Origin: Bacteroidota bacterium
Lineage (GTDB): Bacteria > Bacteroidota > Bacteroidia > Bacteroidales > SZUA-534
Length of the DNA stretch: 64,000 nucleotides
Assembly (NCBI GenBank): GCA_003250355.1
Contig: QKGS01000057.1
Span: forward strand, 1-64,000
Direction of reading: 5' to 3'
Of the stretch, positions 36,657-44,378 are shown piece after piece; positions within the stretch are counted from its first letter, which is position 1, and each line of letters starts with the position of its first letter. The position numbers were made by a program, and so were the translations under genes. Under the pieces are notes generated by a model. The model searched no databases. It saw only the letters and a program-made list of their open reading frames with translations, and was not told where the DNA came from.

Positions 36657-37487
36657 ATGGGACAAATAGGAAAATACAATACACTAAAAGTATCAAAAGA
36701 GGTTGATTTTGGGCTTTATCTTTACGATAATGAATATGGAGAAATACTTCTGCCTAAGTCGCAAGTTTCACCATTAACAAAAGTAGGCGATAATATTGAG
36801 GTATTTCTTTATAAAGATTCTGAAGACCGCTTAATTGCAACAAGTAAAGAACCTATTGCTACCGTTGATGAATTTGCTGTACTTAAAGTTAAAAGTGTTG
36901 ATAAAATAGGAGCCTGGCTCGAATGGGGCCTCGACAAAGACTTACTTGCGCCATTCCGTGAGCAAAAACAAGATATGGAAGCCGACAAAAGCTATTTGGT
37001 ATACATTTATCTCGATGACGAAAGCCAAAGAATTGTTGCTTCATCGAAACTCGACAAATACCTAAACAATACTCCTGCGGAATACGAGATAGGCCAAAAA
37101 GTAAATATTCTTATTAGTAACCAAACCGATATTGGCTACATTGCAATAATTAATAACACTCACTCCGGACTTATTTATAAAAATGAAGTGTTCCGGAAAC
37201 TTAGCCGAGGTCAAAAACTTGAAGCATATATTAAGAAGGTTCGAGATGACGATAAAATTGACCTGTCGCTGGAACCTGCCGGATACGAGAAAATTGATTC
37301 TTTTGCAAAAAGTATATTAACCGAACTTAAACAATCTGGTGGATTTTTACCTTTGAACGATAAAAGCCAACCAGACGATATTTATAATGCATTCAAAACC
37401 AGCAAAAAGAACTTCAAAAAAGCAATTGGTTCACTTTACAAGGAAAAACTTATTGCAATTGAAGAAAAAGGAATTAGGTTAATTTAG
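36657..37487 (+). CDS. CvfB-like S1-domain RNA-binding protein
   Basis: This 276-residue protein matches the CvfB/YitL layout: three S1-type OB folds (about residues 1-65, 70-135, 140-205) and a C-terminal winged helix (about 215-276, FKTSKKNFKKAIGSLYKEKLIAIEEKGIRLI). Start and end match the family (IGKYNTLKVSKEVDFGLYLYDNEYGEILLPK). CvfB of Staphylococcus influences virulence gene expression through RNA binding; the role here is unknown. It is a single-gene unit with a very short leader and a strong terminator. Confidence 0.92.
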   Translation: MGQIGKYNTLKVSKEVDFGLYLYDNEYGEILLPKSQVSPLTKVGDNIEVFLYKDSEDRLIATSKEPIATVDEFAVLKVKSVDKIGAWLEWGLDKDLLAPFREQKQDMEADKSYLVYIYLDDESQRIVASSKLDKYLNNTPAEYEIGQKVNILISNQTDIGYIAIINNTHSGLIYKNEVFRKLSRGQKLEAYIKKVRDDDKIDLSLEPAGYEKIDSFAKSILTELKQSGGFLPLNDKSQPDDIYNAFKTSKKNFKKAIGSLYKEKLIAIEEKGIRLI

Positions 37488-37519
37488 AATGAATATCATT
37501 TTGAAAAATAAATAAAAAT

Positions 37520-37553
37520 GGCTGTTTCAATATTCTGAGACAGCCTTTTTTTT
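37520..37553. terminator. Terminator behind the cvfB-like gene
   Basis: GGCTGTTTCA (37520-37529) and TGAGACAGCC (37536-37545) form a 10-bp stem with one G-U pair, followed by a T tract. It separates convergent cvfB-like and lysA genes. Confidence 0.85.
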
Positions 37554-37563
37554 TACAATATTA

Positions 37564-38706
37564 TTATTTACTGTAATATGCTTTCACTCTACTACGCAAA
37601 TTATATTCACTAACCATAACTTCGCCATATGCTCCCGCACTTCTAATGGCTATTAAATCACCTCGTTTAGTTTCCGGCAGCTGTATAGCTTTTCCAAAAC
37701 AATCACTCGATTCACAAATAGGCCCTACTACATCGTATTTTTTAACAGGCAATTCCGATGAAATATTTTCAATTTTATGCTGAGCCTGATAAAGTGCCGG
37801 TCTAATTAACTCGGTCATTCCTGCGTCTACAATTGCAAAATCGGTATTTTTACCGTTTTTCACATACAATACTTTTGTAATAAGCGAACCACACTGTCCA
37901 ACAATAGAACGCCCCAACTCAAAATGCAAACTTTGCTTTGGTCGTAATTCAAGCATTTCGGCAAATAATTTAAAGTATTCTGCAAAATTGGGCATTGGCT
38001 CTTTATCGGGGTTAGTATAATCAATACCTAAACCACCACCAACATTAATATGATCAACAATTATTTGTCGAGCATAAAACCATTGTTGCAATTCATTAAC
38101 CCTCACGCAAAGACCCTTAAACGACTTTAAATCAGTAATTTGAGAGCCAATATGAAAATGCAACCCTATAAGCTTAACAAAATCAAGTTTAGCTAAAGCT
38201 TCAAGTACATTTTCCATATCCCACATATTAATACCAAACTTATTTTCGGCCAAACCGGTGGTAATATATTTATGAGTGGAAGCATCAACATTAGGATTAA
38301 TTCTCAACGCTACATTTGCAATTTTACCTTCCTTCTGAGCAAGCTCATTTATAACTTCAAGCTCTGGTATTGACTCTACATTAAAGCAAAAAATATCATT
38401 CCGCAATGCATTAGTTATCTCATCGTCAGACTTGCCAACTCCTGCATATACTATTTTATCAGATGCAAAGCCTGCTTCAACCGAACGTGCTACTTCATTT
38501 CCACTAACACAATCAGCACCAAAGCCATAACTATGTATTTTCTTTAATATATCAATATTTGCATTAGCTTTTACGGCATAATGTACATTAAAACCATACC
38601 TGTCCGATTCTCGCTTTACTACATCAAGAGTGTTCTCCAAAAGCTGCATATCGTACCAGTAAAATGGTGTTTTAACTGCCGGAAGCACATTTATATCTAT
38701 AGACAT
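37564..38706 (-). CDS. lysA: Diaminopimelate decarboxylase
   Basis: This 380-residue PLP enzyme catalyses the last step of lysine synthesis. The PLP lysine is in NVHYAVKANAN (about residue 47). LGLHFHIGSQITD, HINVGGGLGID, LHFELGRSIVGQCG and PICESSDCFGK give the phosphate site, Gly loop and catalytic Cys. The C-terminal IRSAGAYGEVMVSEYNLR is typical. It lies 11 nt behind lysC, so both form an operon under the leader described at 40112-40171. The rest of the DAP pathway is not in this window. Confidence 0.97.
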   Translation of the reverse strand: MSIDINVLPAVKTPFYWYDMQLLENTLDVVKRESDRYGFNVHYAVKANANIDILKKIHSYGFGADCVSGNEVARSVEAGFASDKIVYAGVGKSDDEITNALRNDIFCFNVESIPELEVINELAQKEGKIANVALRINPNVDASTHKYITTGLAENKFGINMWDMENVLEALAKLDFVKLIGLHFHIGSQITDLKSFKGLCVRVNELQQWFYARQIIVDHINVGGGLGIDYTNPDKEPMPNFAEYFKLFAEMLELRPKQSLHFELGRSIVGQCGSLITKVLYVKNGKNTDFAIVDAGMTELIRPALYQAQHKIENISSELPVKKYDVVGPICESSDCFGKAIQLPETKRGDLIAIRSAGAYGEVMVSEYNLRSRVKAYYSK

Positions 38707-38717
38707 TTTTAGTTCTA

Positions 38718-40034
38718 TTAGTCGTTAAACAATCCTTTGCTCAATGCTACCAAAGCTTCTTTTTTGTCTTTTGCATTTACAAGCATTGATATATTATGAT
38801 TACTACCTCCATATGAAATCATTCTCAAAGGTATATTCTCTAAGGCTTTAAATACTTTTGCAGCAACACCTTTACTCTCGGCAATTAAGTCGCCAACAAT
38901 ACACACTATAACCTGATCGGTATCTACTGTTACCGTTCCATAATTTCCAAGATCTTCAACTATTTCCATAAGTCTTGAAGTATCATCAATAGTAACCGAA
39001 ACACCTACCTCACTTGTTGTAATCATATCGATAGATGTTTTGTATGTTTCAAATATTTCAAATACTTTACGTAAGAAACCATGAGCCATTAACATACGCC
39101 CCGACTTAATTTTAATGGCTGTAATACCATCTTTTGCGGCAATTGCCTTTACTGTTTCCTTCTTTTGGTTTCCCGAAATAAGTGTACCGTAAGCTTCCGG
39201 GTCAAGAGTATTCTTAATTCTTACAGGAATATTCTCTCTTTTGGCCGGCAAAACACAAGTTGGATGTAAAATTTTCGCTCCAAAATATGCAAGTTCGGCA
39301 GCTTCGTCGAACGAAAGTTCAGCTATGGCATGAGTATCTTCAACAACACGCGGGTCGTTTGTATGCACTCCGTCAATATCTGTCCATATCTGAATTTCTT
39401 TAACCATTAGTGCCGCACCTATAATTGAAGCAGAATAATCGGAACCACCTCGCTTTAAATTATCAATCATTCCATTTGCATTTCTACAAATGTATCCCTG
39501 AGTAATAAACAATGGCACATCAGTATGTTCATTTATTAACTTGGTCAGATTCTCCTTTATGTAATTATCATCAGGTTCGCCGAACTTAGTTGTACGCATA
39601 AAATCAAGAGCCGATAATAGTACCGACTTTATTCCTGATTCTTCAAGATGATATTGCATAAAAGCAGTGCTTACCATTTCACCCTGAGCAAGAATCTCTT
39701 TCTCCTCATATTGGGTAAACATATCGAGTGTAAATGAGCGAATATGATTTATATGATTTTTAACTAATTCGGCACCTTTCTTCTTATATTCTTCGGTATT
39801 GAACAATTCTTCAACCGTAACAAGAAACTTAGCTTCTAATGCAGAAATTTTCTTATTAGCACCTTCACTATCCTTCTTGTAAAGATATTCTGAAATTTCT
39901 ACTAACGCATTAGTAGTACCCGACATAGCTGACAGTACAACAAAATTTCTGTTACCATCATTTATAAGCTTTGCCACTTCTTTAATACGCTCAGCACTAC
40001 CTACCGATGTGCCTCCAAATTTTAATACGTACAC
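38718..40034 (-). CDS. lysC: Aspartate kinase (monofunctional)
   Basis: This 438-residue enzyme makes aspartyl phosphate, the first step to lysine, threonine and methionine. I place the start at GTG 40034 (MYVLKFGGTSVGSAERI), which matches the family. The in-frame ATG at 40079 lies in the loop of an intrinsic terminator and would add FFFNN-type residues, so it is an unlikely start. Kinase motifs KFGGTSVG, RGGSDYSASIIGAAL and WTDIDGVHTNDPR are intact. Two ACT regulatory domains follow (about residues 290-435, MITTSEVGVSVTID and MISYGGSNHNISMLV). No homoserine dehydrogenase domain is fused. lysA follows 11 nt later. Confidence 0.95.
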   Translation of the reverse strand: MYVLKFGGTSVGSAERIKEVAKLINDGNRNFVVLSAMSGTTNALVEISEYLYKKDSEGANKKISALEAKFLVTVEELFNTEEYKKKGAELVKNHINHIRSFTLDMFTQYEEKEILAQGEMVSTAFMQYHLEESGIKSVLLSALDFMRTTKFGEPDDNYIKENLTKLINEHTDVPLFITQGYICRNANGMIDNLKRGGSDYSASIIGAALMVKEIQIWTDIDGVHTNDPRVVEDTHAIAELSFDEAAELAYFGAKILHPTCVLPAKRENIPVRIKNTLDPEAYGTLISGNQKKETVKAIAAKDGITAIKIKSGRMLMAHGFLRKVFEIFETYKTSIDMITTSEVGVSVTIDDTSRLMEIVEDLGNYGTVTVDTDQVIVCIVGDLIAESKGVAAKVFKALENIPLRMISYGGSNHNISMLVNAKDKKEALVALSKGLFND

Positions 40035-40055
40035 AGTTAAAAGTTTTAAATTATT

Positions 40056-40086
40056 AAAAAAAAAGCCGGAAACTTTCATTCCCGGC
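40056..40086 (-). terminator. Intrinsic terminator in the lysC leader (attenuator)
   Basis: On the minus strand GCCGGGAA (40086-40079) pairs with TTTCCGGC (40072-40065) over 8 positions, with one G-U pair, around a 6-nt loop, followed by nine T residues (40064-40056). It ends 22 nt before the lysC GTG start. There is no gene upstream that needs it, since murF has its own hairpin, so it fits attenuation of lysC-lysA. Confidence 0.85.
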
Positions 40087-40111
40087 CATGTAATATTATT
40101 TCATATAACAA

Positions 40112-40171
40112 TTAGGGAAGCTGAATATTCACCTTCTTTACCTTCATCTTATATGTTTTTGTTTTCATCAT
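40112..40171 (-). CDS. lysC leader peptide, Lys-rich (19 codons)
   Basis: The minus strand from ATG 40171 to TAA 40112-40114 encodes MMKTKTYKMKVKKVNIQLP. Six of 19 residues are lysine (AAA twice, AAG four times), with two threonines and three methionines, so all three products of the aspartate pathway appear. A second ATG at 40168 may be the start. It lies directly downstream of a consensus promoter and 25 nt before the terminator at 40086. The CTTCCC at the end of the frame (40120-40115) can pair with GGGAA of the terminator stem, giving a simple antiterminator of 5 bp. The pattern is that of a transcription attenuator. Confidence 0.75.
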   Translation of the reverse strand: MMKTKTYKMKVKKVNIQLP

Positions 40172-40181
40172 AATTTCGCAC

Positions 40182-40211
40182 CAAAAATAATTACTTTTTT
40201 TTATATACAAA
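40182..40211 (-). promoter_or_regulatory. Consensus promoter of the lysC leader
   Basis: TTTG (40211-40208) and TATTTTTG (40189-40182) are separated by 18 nt, a full match to TTTG-N(about 19)-TAnnTTTG. Start of transcription would be near 40175, so the leader peptide begins within about 5 nt of the RNA end. Confidence 0.7.
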
Positions 40212-40282
40212 TACCTAATAATATTTTTTATCTCATTGTTTTAGAAAAATAACTGTATAACATAAAATAAATCAGGTTATTC

Positions 40283-40313
40283 TTTGGAAAATAACTCATT
40301 AGTACTATATTTG
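40283..40313 (+). promoter_or_regulatory. Orphan consensus promoter, plus strand
   Basis: TTTG (40283-40286), a 19-nt spacer and TATATTTG (40306-40313) match the Bacteroidota housekeeping promoter exactly. No annotated gene lies downstream on this strand; murF is antisense. A short hairpin RNA follows. Confidence 0.6.
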
Positions 40314-40319
40314 GATATG

Positions 40320-40393
40320 CGACATTTTTGTCGTCATGGTTTTAAGGGTTAATAATACATACGGAAGGGCAACCTTCCGTTTATGTTTAATTA
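40320..40393 (+). ncRNA. Candidate small RNA of about 70 nt between murF and lysC
   Basis: The predicted transcript begins with a hairpin (CGACA-TTTT-TGTCG, 40320-40333), continues through an AU-rich linker and ends with a perfect 8-bp hairpin with a GCAA tetraloop (ACGGAAGG/CCTTCCGT, 40361-40380) and a T-rich tail. It follows the orphan consensus promoter by 6 nt. A small ORF inside (ATG 40336, about 28 codons) is weak. No known RNA family was recognised. Prediction only; the second hairpin may instead serve murF. Confidence 0.45.
40361..40380. terminator. Perfect 8-bp hairpin behind murF
   Basis: ACGGAAGG-GCAA-CCTTCCGT lies 10 bp past the murF stop on the minus strand and has a more T-rich tail on the plus strand. 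It may terminate both murF and the candidate small RNA. Confidence 0.55.
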
Positions 40394-41713
40394 AAGATAA
40401 GCTATTGCATTCTCCAGTTTAATACCTCGCGACCCTTTAATAAGTATATTGTAACCTTTATATTTCTTTTTCGATAAATGTTCAACAAGTTCCTCGGAAG
40501 AATTAAAAAACAACGCCCTATCGTTCTTCAACTCTGCAAAACGAGTCCCAACAAAAATACATTGCTCGGCTCCTGAATTTAAAGCTTGCTCTAATATAAT
40601 ATTATGCTCCGGCTGTTCTACATATCCCAATTCAAGCATATCGCCCAAAATCAACATCTTTGGTGTAAACAACTGTTTTGAAAAACTATCAACCGATACT
40701 TTCATAGAAGTAGGATTAGCATTATAACCATCCATTATCACTTTATTATTTACTGTTTCAATAACCTGCGACCTATTATTATTTGGCACGTAATTTTCTA
40801 TTGCTTCTACAATCTTATCCTTATCTATCCCAAAATTATATCCTACGGCAATTGCTGCCAAAATATTCTCAAAATTATAATCGCCTACCAACTTTGAGTT
40901 TATTTCAACATCAATATCCGATAAGTGATCCTCGTCGTGTTTATCGTGATAATGCCATAATACACTCACATAACTTGATGAATTATTTATCAGTTTCCCC
41001 TGACAATGAGTAAAACCTCTTGTTCCATAATAAATAATACTATGCGGAGGTCTCATTTCTTCAAGGTTTTCATTGTCATAGTTTACAAATGCTAAGCCAT
41101 CGTTTTCATACAAGTAATTATATAATTCAGCCTTTGCCTTTTTTACACCATCAAAAGAACCAAATCCTTCAAGGTGTGCTTTACCTACATTTGTTATTAT
41201 GCCAAAATCAGGAGCTGCAATCTTACACAACTCCGCAATTTCGCCTATATGATTTGCCCCCATTTCTATTACAGCAAAATTATGCTCTTTAGTAACACTA
41301 AGCAGTGTTAATGGAACCCCAATATGATTATTAAGATTTCCCTGTGTATATGCAACATTATACTTCTTTGACAATACTGAAGCAACAAGCTCTTTTGTAG
41401 TTGTTTTCCCATTGGTACCGGTAATTGCTAAAACCGGTATTCCTAATCGTTTTCTATGATATCCGGCAAGACGCTGAAGCATATTCAATGTATCATTTAC
41501 TAAAATATAACGTTCATCAGCAACTACCGACGAGTCGTCAACTACTGCATATGCACATTTCTCCAAAGCCTTTTGGGCATACTTATTACCATCGAAATTA
41601 TCGCCTTTTAATGCAAAAAATATTGACCCCTCTTCGGCCTTTCTACTATCGATACAAATTTTATTATATTCCTTAAACAAGGAATATAATTCGGAAGTGT
41701 TTACCTTATTCAT
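40391..41713 (-). CDS. murF: UDP-N-acetylmuramoyl-tripeptide--D-alanyl-D-alanine ligase
   Basis: This 440-residue ligase adds D-Ala-D-Ala to the UDP-MurNAc-tripeptide, the last cytoplasmic step of the muropeptide. Start at ATG 41713 gives MNKVNTSELYSLFKEYNK; the longer frame to 41737 would run through the terminator of the gene in front. It has the N-terminal substrate domain (CIDSRKAEEGSIFFALKG), the ATP loop ITGTNGKTTTKELV, MGANHIGEIAELC with the metal-binding Glu, VGDYNFENILAAIA and MDGYNANPTSM. Length is normal. It follows gldJ, after a terminator at 41725-41748. Confidence 0.96.
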   Translation of the reverse strand: MNKVNTSELYSLFKEYNKICIDSRKAEEGSIFFALKGDNFDGNKYAQKALEKCAYAVVDDSSVVADERYILVNDTLNMLQRLAGYHRKRLGIPVLAITGTNGKTTTKELVASVLSKKYNVAYTQGNLNNHIGVPLTLLSVTKEHNFAVIEMGANHIGEIAELCKIAAPDFGIITNVGKAHLEGFGSFDGVKKAKAELYNYLYENDGLAFVNYDNENLEEMRPPHSIIYYGTRGFTHCQGKLINNSSSYVSVLWHYHDKHDEDHLSDIDVEINSKLVGDYNFENILAAIAVGYNFGIDKDKIVEAIENYVPNNNRSQVIETVNNKVIMDGYNANPTSMKVSVDSFSKQLFTPKMLILGDMLELGYVEQPEHNIILEQALNSGAEQCIFVGTRFAELKNDRALFFNSSEELVEHLSKKKYKGYNILIKGSRGIKLENAIAYL

Positions 41714-41724
41714 ACATCTATAAA

Positions 41725-41748
41725 AAAAGCCCCACAATAGGGGCTTTT
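41725..41748. terminator. Intrinsic terminator between gldJ and murF
   Basis: AAAAGCCCC and GGGGCTTTT form a 9-bp stem with a 6-nt loop and A/T tracts on both sides. It separates gldJ and murF transcripts, although read-through could link them. Confidence 0.8.
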
Positions 41749-41767
41749 ATATTTTATGTGAGTTTTT

Positions 41768-43252
41768 TTAATGTCCTCTTGAGTCTCCAACACGTATCAT
41801 AGCACAACGGAAACCTAAATCATCTCTACTATCTTCTTCATCTAAGAATCTTCGTGTTCCTGCTCCCATCCAGTAAGTTCTATCTCTCCAAGAACCACCT
41901 TTATATACTCTTGAATGGTCAGTTACTAGCGATGTCATTGTTCCATCGTTTCTGTCGCGACCTGAATTATACATACGCTTAGAGCCGCTCTCTCGCGATG
42001 CATCCTCGTTGCTATAATCTAAACTTGATTCAAAATCACCATCAAGATAGTTTATATTGTCAGAAGTTGAATAGTTAAAACGATCTATTACTTCCTCATC
42101 TTTCACCTCTCTGTATCGTAAACGACCTAAACTATCTTTTTCTGCAACATTACCTTCTTCGTCGCGAACAAGAGTTTTGAATACATTACCACGGAATGGT
42201 CTGAATTCATCGACATCGGCATGACTTAAAGCACGATATACGTCAAGAACCCACTCATTAACATTACCTGCCATACAGTATAAGCCATAATCGTTAGGCC
42301 AGTAAGCATGAACCGGTGCAGTAATATCTGCATTATCGTTAAGAGCACCGGCAACCCCCATCATATCACCTAACCCACGAACGTTGTTGGCTACAATCAT
42401 CCCTTTTTGTCCCTGATTAGGGTTTCTGATACCATCACCTGTCCAAGGATAAATTCTACGCTGATAAACACGCTCATCAACCGATGTTCCAATTAATGCA
42501 AGTGCAGCATATTCCCACTCTGCTTCTGTTGGGAGACGATACTTTGGTAACAAAATACCATCTTCCATTCTAACTTTTCTAAAATCTTTATTTGGATCTA
42601 AATCGGGAATTTCTTCTCCAACTGCACCTTCGTACTGATGAGCTAAATATGCTTCGGTATTAAAGTTTTGATCTCCCATTTGGTTGGGATCCGGCAATAG
42701 AATACCTTTATCAATAAGAATAATTTCATTTACACGGTCGGTACGCCATTGGGTAAAGTCTACAGCCTGACGCCAGTTTACACCAACAACGGGATACTCC
42801 GAATATGCCGGGTGACGGAAATAATATTCAACTAAAGGCTCGTTATAAGCCAGCTTTCTGCGCCATACCAATGTATCGGGCAATGCCTTGCGATAAACCT
42901 CGGGATAATCGATAAACACACGACTAATCCAATATAAATATTCACGATAATCAACGTTTCGAACCTCTGTTTCATCCATATAAAATGATGATACGGTTAC
43001 GTTTCTTGGAACATTATTCCAGTCGTACATTACATCTTGTTCTGTACGCCCCATAGTGAAACTACCACCTTCAACAAATACAAGCCCGGGACCTGTTTCC
43101 TGCTCATAAAAATCGCCCCAATATTCAAAACCTCCAAAATCAGGGTTGTTGTATTCCCATCCGGTTGTCTGAGATGTAGGCGTTGAACATGATGAAACGC
43201 AAACTCCTACTATAGAAATAATTGCGCCTAATGATAATGTTCTGATATTCAT
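41768..43252 (-). CDS. gldJ: Gliding motility/T9SS lipoprotein GldJ (SUMF1-like)
   Basis: This 494-residue lipoprotein has a signal with lipobox VSSC (Cys22) and a formylglycine-generating-enzyme-like (SUMF1) fold: VEGGSFTMGRTEQDVMYDWNN, SFYMDETEVRNVDYREYLYW, YPVVGVNWRQAVDF, KYRLPTEAEWEYAA, AGNVNEWVLDVYR and KGGSWRDRTYWM. The start TGWEYNNPDFGGFEYW and QETGPGLVFVEGG identify GldJ rather than GldK/PorK. GldJ stabilises other gliding and T9SS parts in Flavobacterium. Its neighbours here are sprF-like, porU and porV, which supports the T9SS role. Confidence 0.92.
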   Translation of the reverse strand: MNIRTLSLGAIISIVGVCVSSCSTPTSQTTGWEYNNPDFGGFEYWGDFYEQETGPGLVFVEGGSFTMGRTEQDVMYDWNNVPRNVTVSSFYMDETEVRNVDYREYLYWISRVFIDYPEVYRKALPDTLVWRRKLAYNEPLVEYYFRHPAYSEYPVVGVNWRQAVDFTQWRTDRVNEIILIDKGILLPDPNQMGDQNFNTEAYLAHQYEGAVGEEIPDLDPNKDFRKVRMEDGILLPKYRLPTEAEWEYAALALIGTSVDERVYQRRIYPWTGDGIRNPNQGQKGMIVANNVRGLGDMMGVAGALNDNADITAPVHAYWPNDYGLYCMAGNVNEWVLDVYRALSHADVDEFRPFRGNVFKTLVRDEEGNVAEKDSLGRLRYREVKDEEVIDRFNYSTSDNINYLDGDFESSLDYSNEDASRESGSKRMYNSGRDRNDGTMTSLVTDHSRVYKGGSWRDRTYWMGAGTRRFLDEEDSRDDLGFRCAMIRVGDSRGH

Positions 43253-43319
43253 AATAGTCTTATTTAGTCAATACACTTTAATAACTACAAATATAAAAAA
43301 ATATTACTTGAATCATCAT

Positions 43320-44291
43320 TTATTGTAAAAAAGTAGGGCTTTTTATATTTTTTTTTCCTCCCTTATTCTTTTTATTCCATACCACAGTATATGACAATTC
43401 ATGTGAAGCCATTGGTAAAAACTCACGCTTACCTATGCTCATGTCATAACTATACGTAATTTTATAATTATTGGTTTTAAAACCTAATGAAAAAATAACA
43501 GCATCGAAATCGGGGTTTAAGTTGTGCCTTAACCATACGCCTCCCAATATTTTATTGTACTGAAAATTTGCACCCCAATTTACAAGACTTTGAACACCTG
43601 AAATTTGAATTACCAAATTAGGAGACAATATACGTTGCTGTTTAATCAGTCTCGCGTCAAATTCTTTTAAAAAACCAATATGGGCAGTATATTTCCTGTT
43701 TAAACAAAATACTTCGGAATGCTTCGGATTAAAAATATGATCAACACTAACACCTCCATATAAATATCTGTAAAAGAAAACTGTACCTATGGCAAAATCG
43801 GGGTATGTATTCAATGAACCTAAAGGAATATATTCATATTCTTCAAAATTATACTCACCTCCGTTTCTGTATCGTTGAACGACCCCCGCCTGCAATGCAA
43901 AACTTATAAAAAAATTATGCGTTATCGATGTTTGATATGAATAAGCAAAATCTACCGACGGTAAATTCAACGTACCGGCAACATCGCTTGATAATATAAC
44001 CCCTGCACCACCATTTAATTTTGGAAAATAAGAATCGTAAACCGCCCCATAACACTGATAACCCGACTGCGAAGTTGTCCATTGGTTTCTGTAAAATGAA
44101 TTGAACCTATTTCCTTCATGTACACCCACATATGCCGGATTTAGAAAAACCATATTGGAATAAAACTGCGACAATGCAATATCCTGAGCATTAGCACATA
44201 TACTAACAATAGTTAATAAATATAATGCCGTTATCTTTTTAATATGAAATGATAAAATTATTTTTGTGAAATTATAAATATAACTCAACAT
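43320..44291 (-). CDS. PorP/SprF family type IX secretion membrane protein
   Basis: This 323-residue protein has an N-terminal signal (cleavage after ICANAQ) and starts with the conserved DIALSQFYSNMVFLNPAYVGVHEGNRFNSFYRNQW of PorP/SprF. The rest is an outer-membrane beta-barrel. It lies between gldJ and the divergent porU gene, so it is probably the PorP-like member of this T9SS locus rather than a cargo-specific SprF. The start at 44291 gives a long N-terminus; the internal start MKKI-like region is not clear, so the exact start is uncertain. Confidence 0.93.
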   Translation of the reverse strand: MLSYIYNFTKIILSFHIKKITALYLLTIVSICANAQDIALSQFYSNMVFLNPAYVGVHEGNRFNSFYRNQWTTSQSGYQCYGAVYDSYFPKLNGGAGVILSSDVAGTLNLPSVDFAYSYQTSITHNFFISFALQAGVVQRYRNGGEYNFEEYEYIPLGSLNTYPDFAIGTVFFYRYLYGGVSVDHIFNPKHSEVFCLNRKYTAHIGFLKEFDARLIKQQRILSPNLVIQISGVQSLVNWGANFQYNKILGGVWLRHNLNPDFDAVIFSLGFKTNNYKITYSYDMSIGKREFLPMASHELSYTVVWNKKNKGGKKNIKSPTFLQ

Positions 44292-44378
44292 ATGATTTTA
44301 TTAAACACAATATTGATATATGTGTTATAGTTATATACTAAGTAACGTAGTTATTTAAGAAAACATATATTCGCAACA

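Noticed and set aside
40035-40079. ATG at 40079 as the start of lysC
   Set aside because: The codon lies in the loop of an intrinsic terminator and adds residues unlike any aspartate kinase. GTG 40034 gives the family start.
40336-40422. 28-codon frame inside the candidate small RNA
   Set aside because: It runs through the terminal hairpin into the murF 3' end and has no recognisable content; a non-coding RNA fits better.
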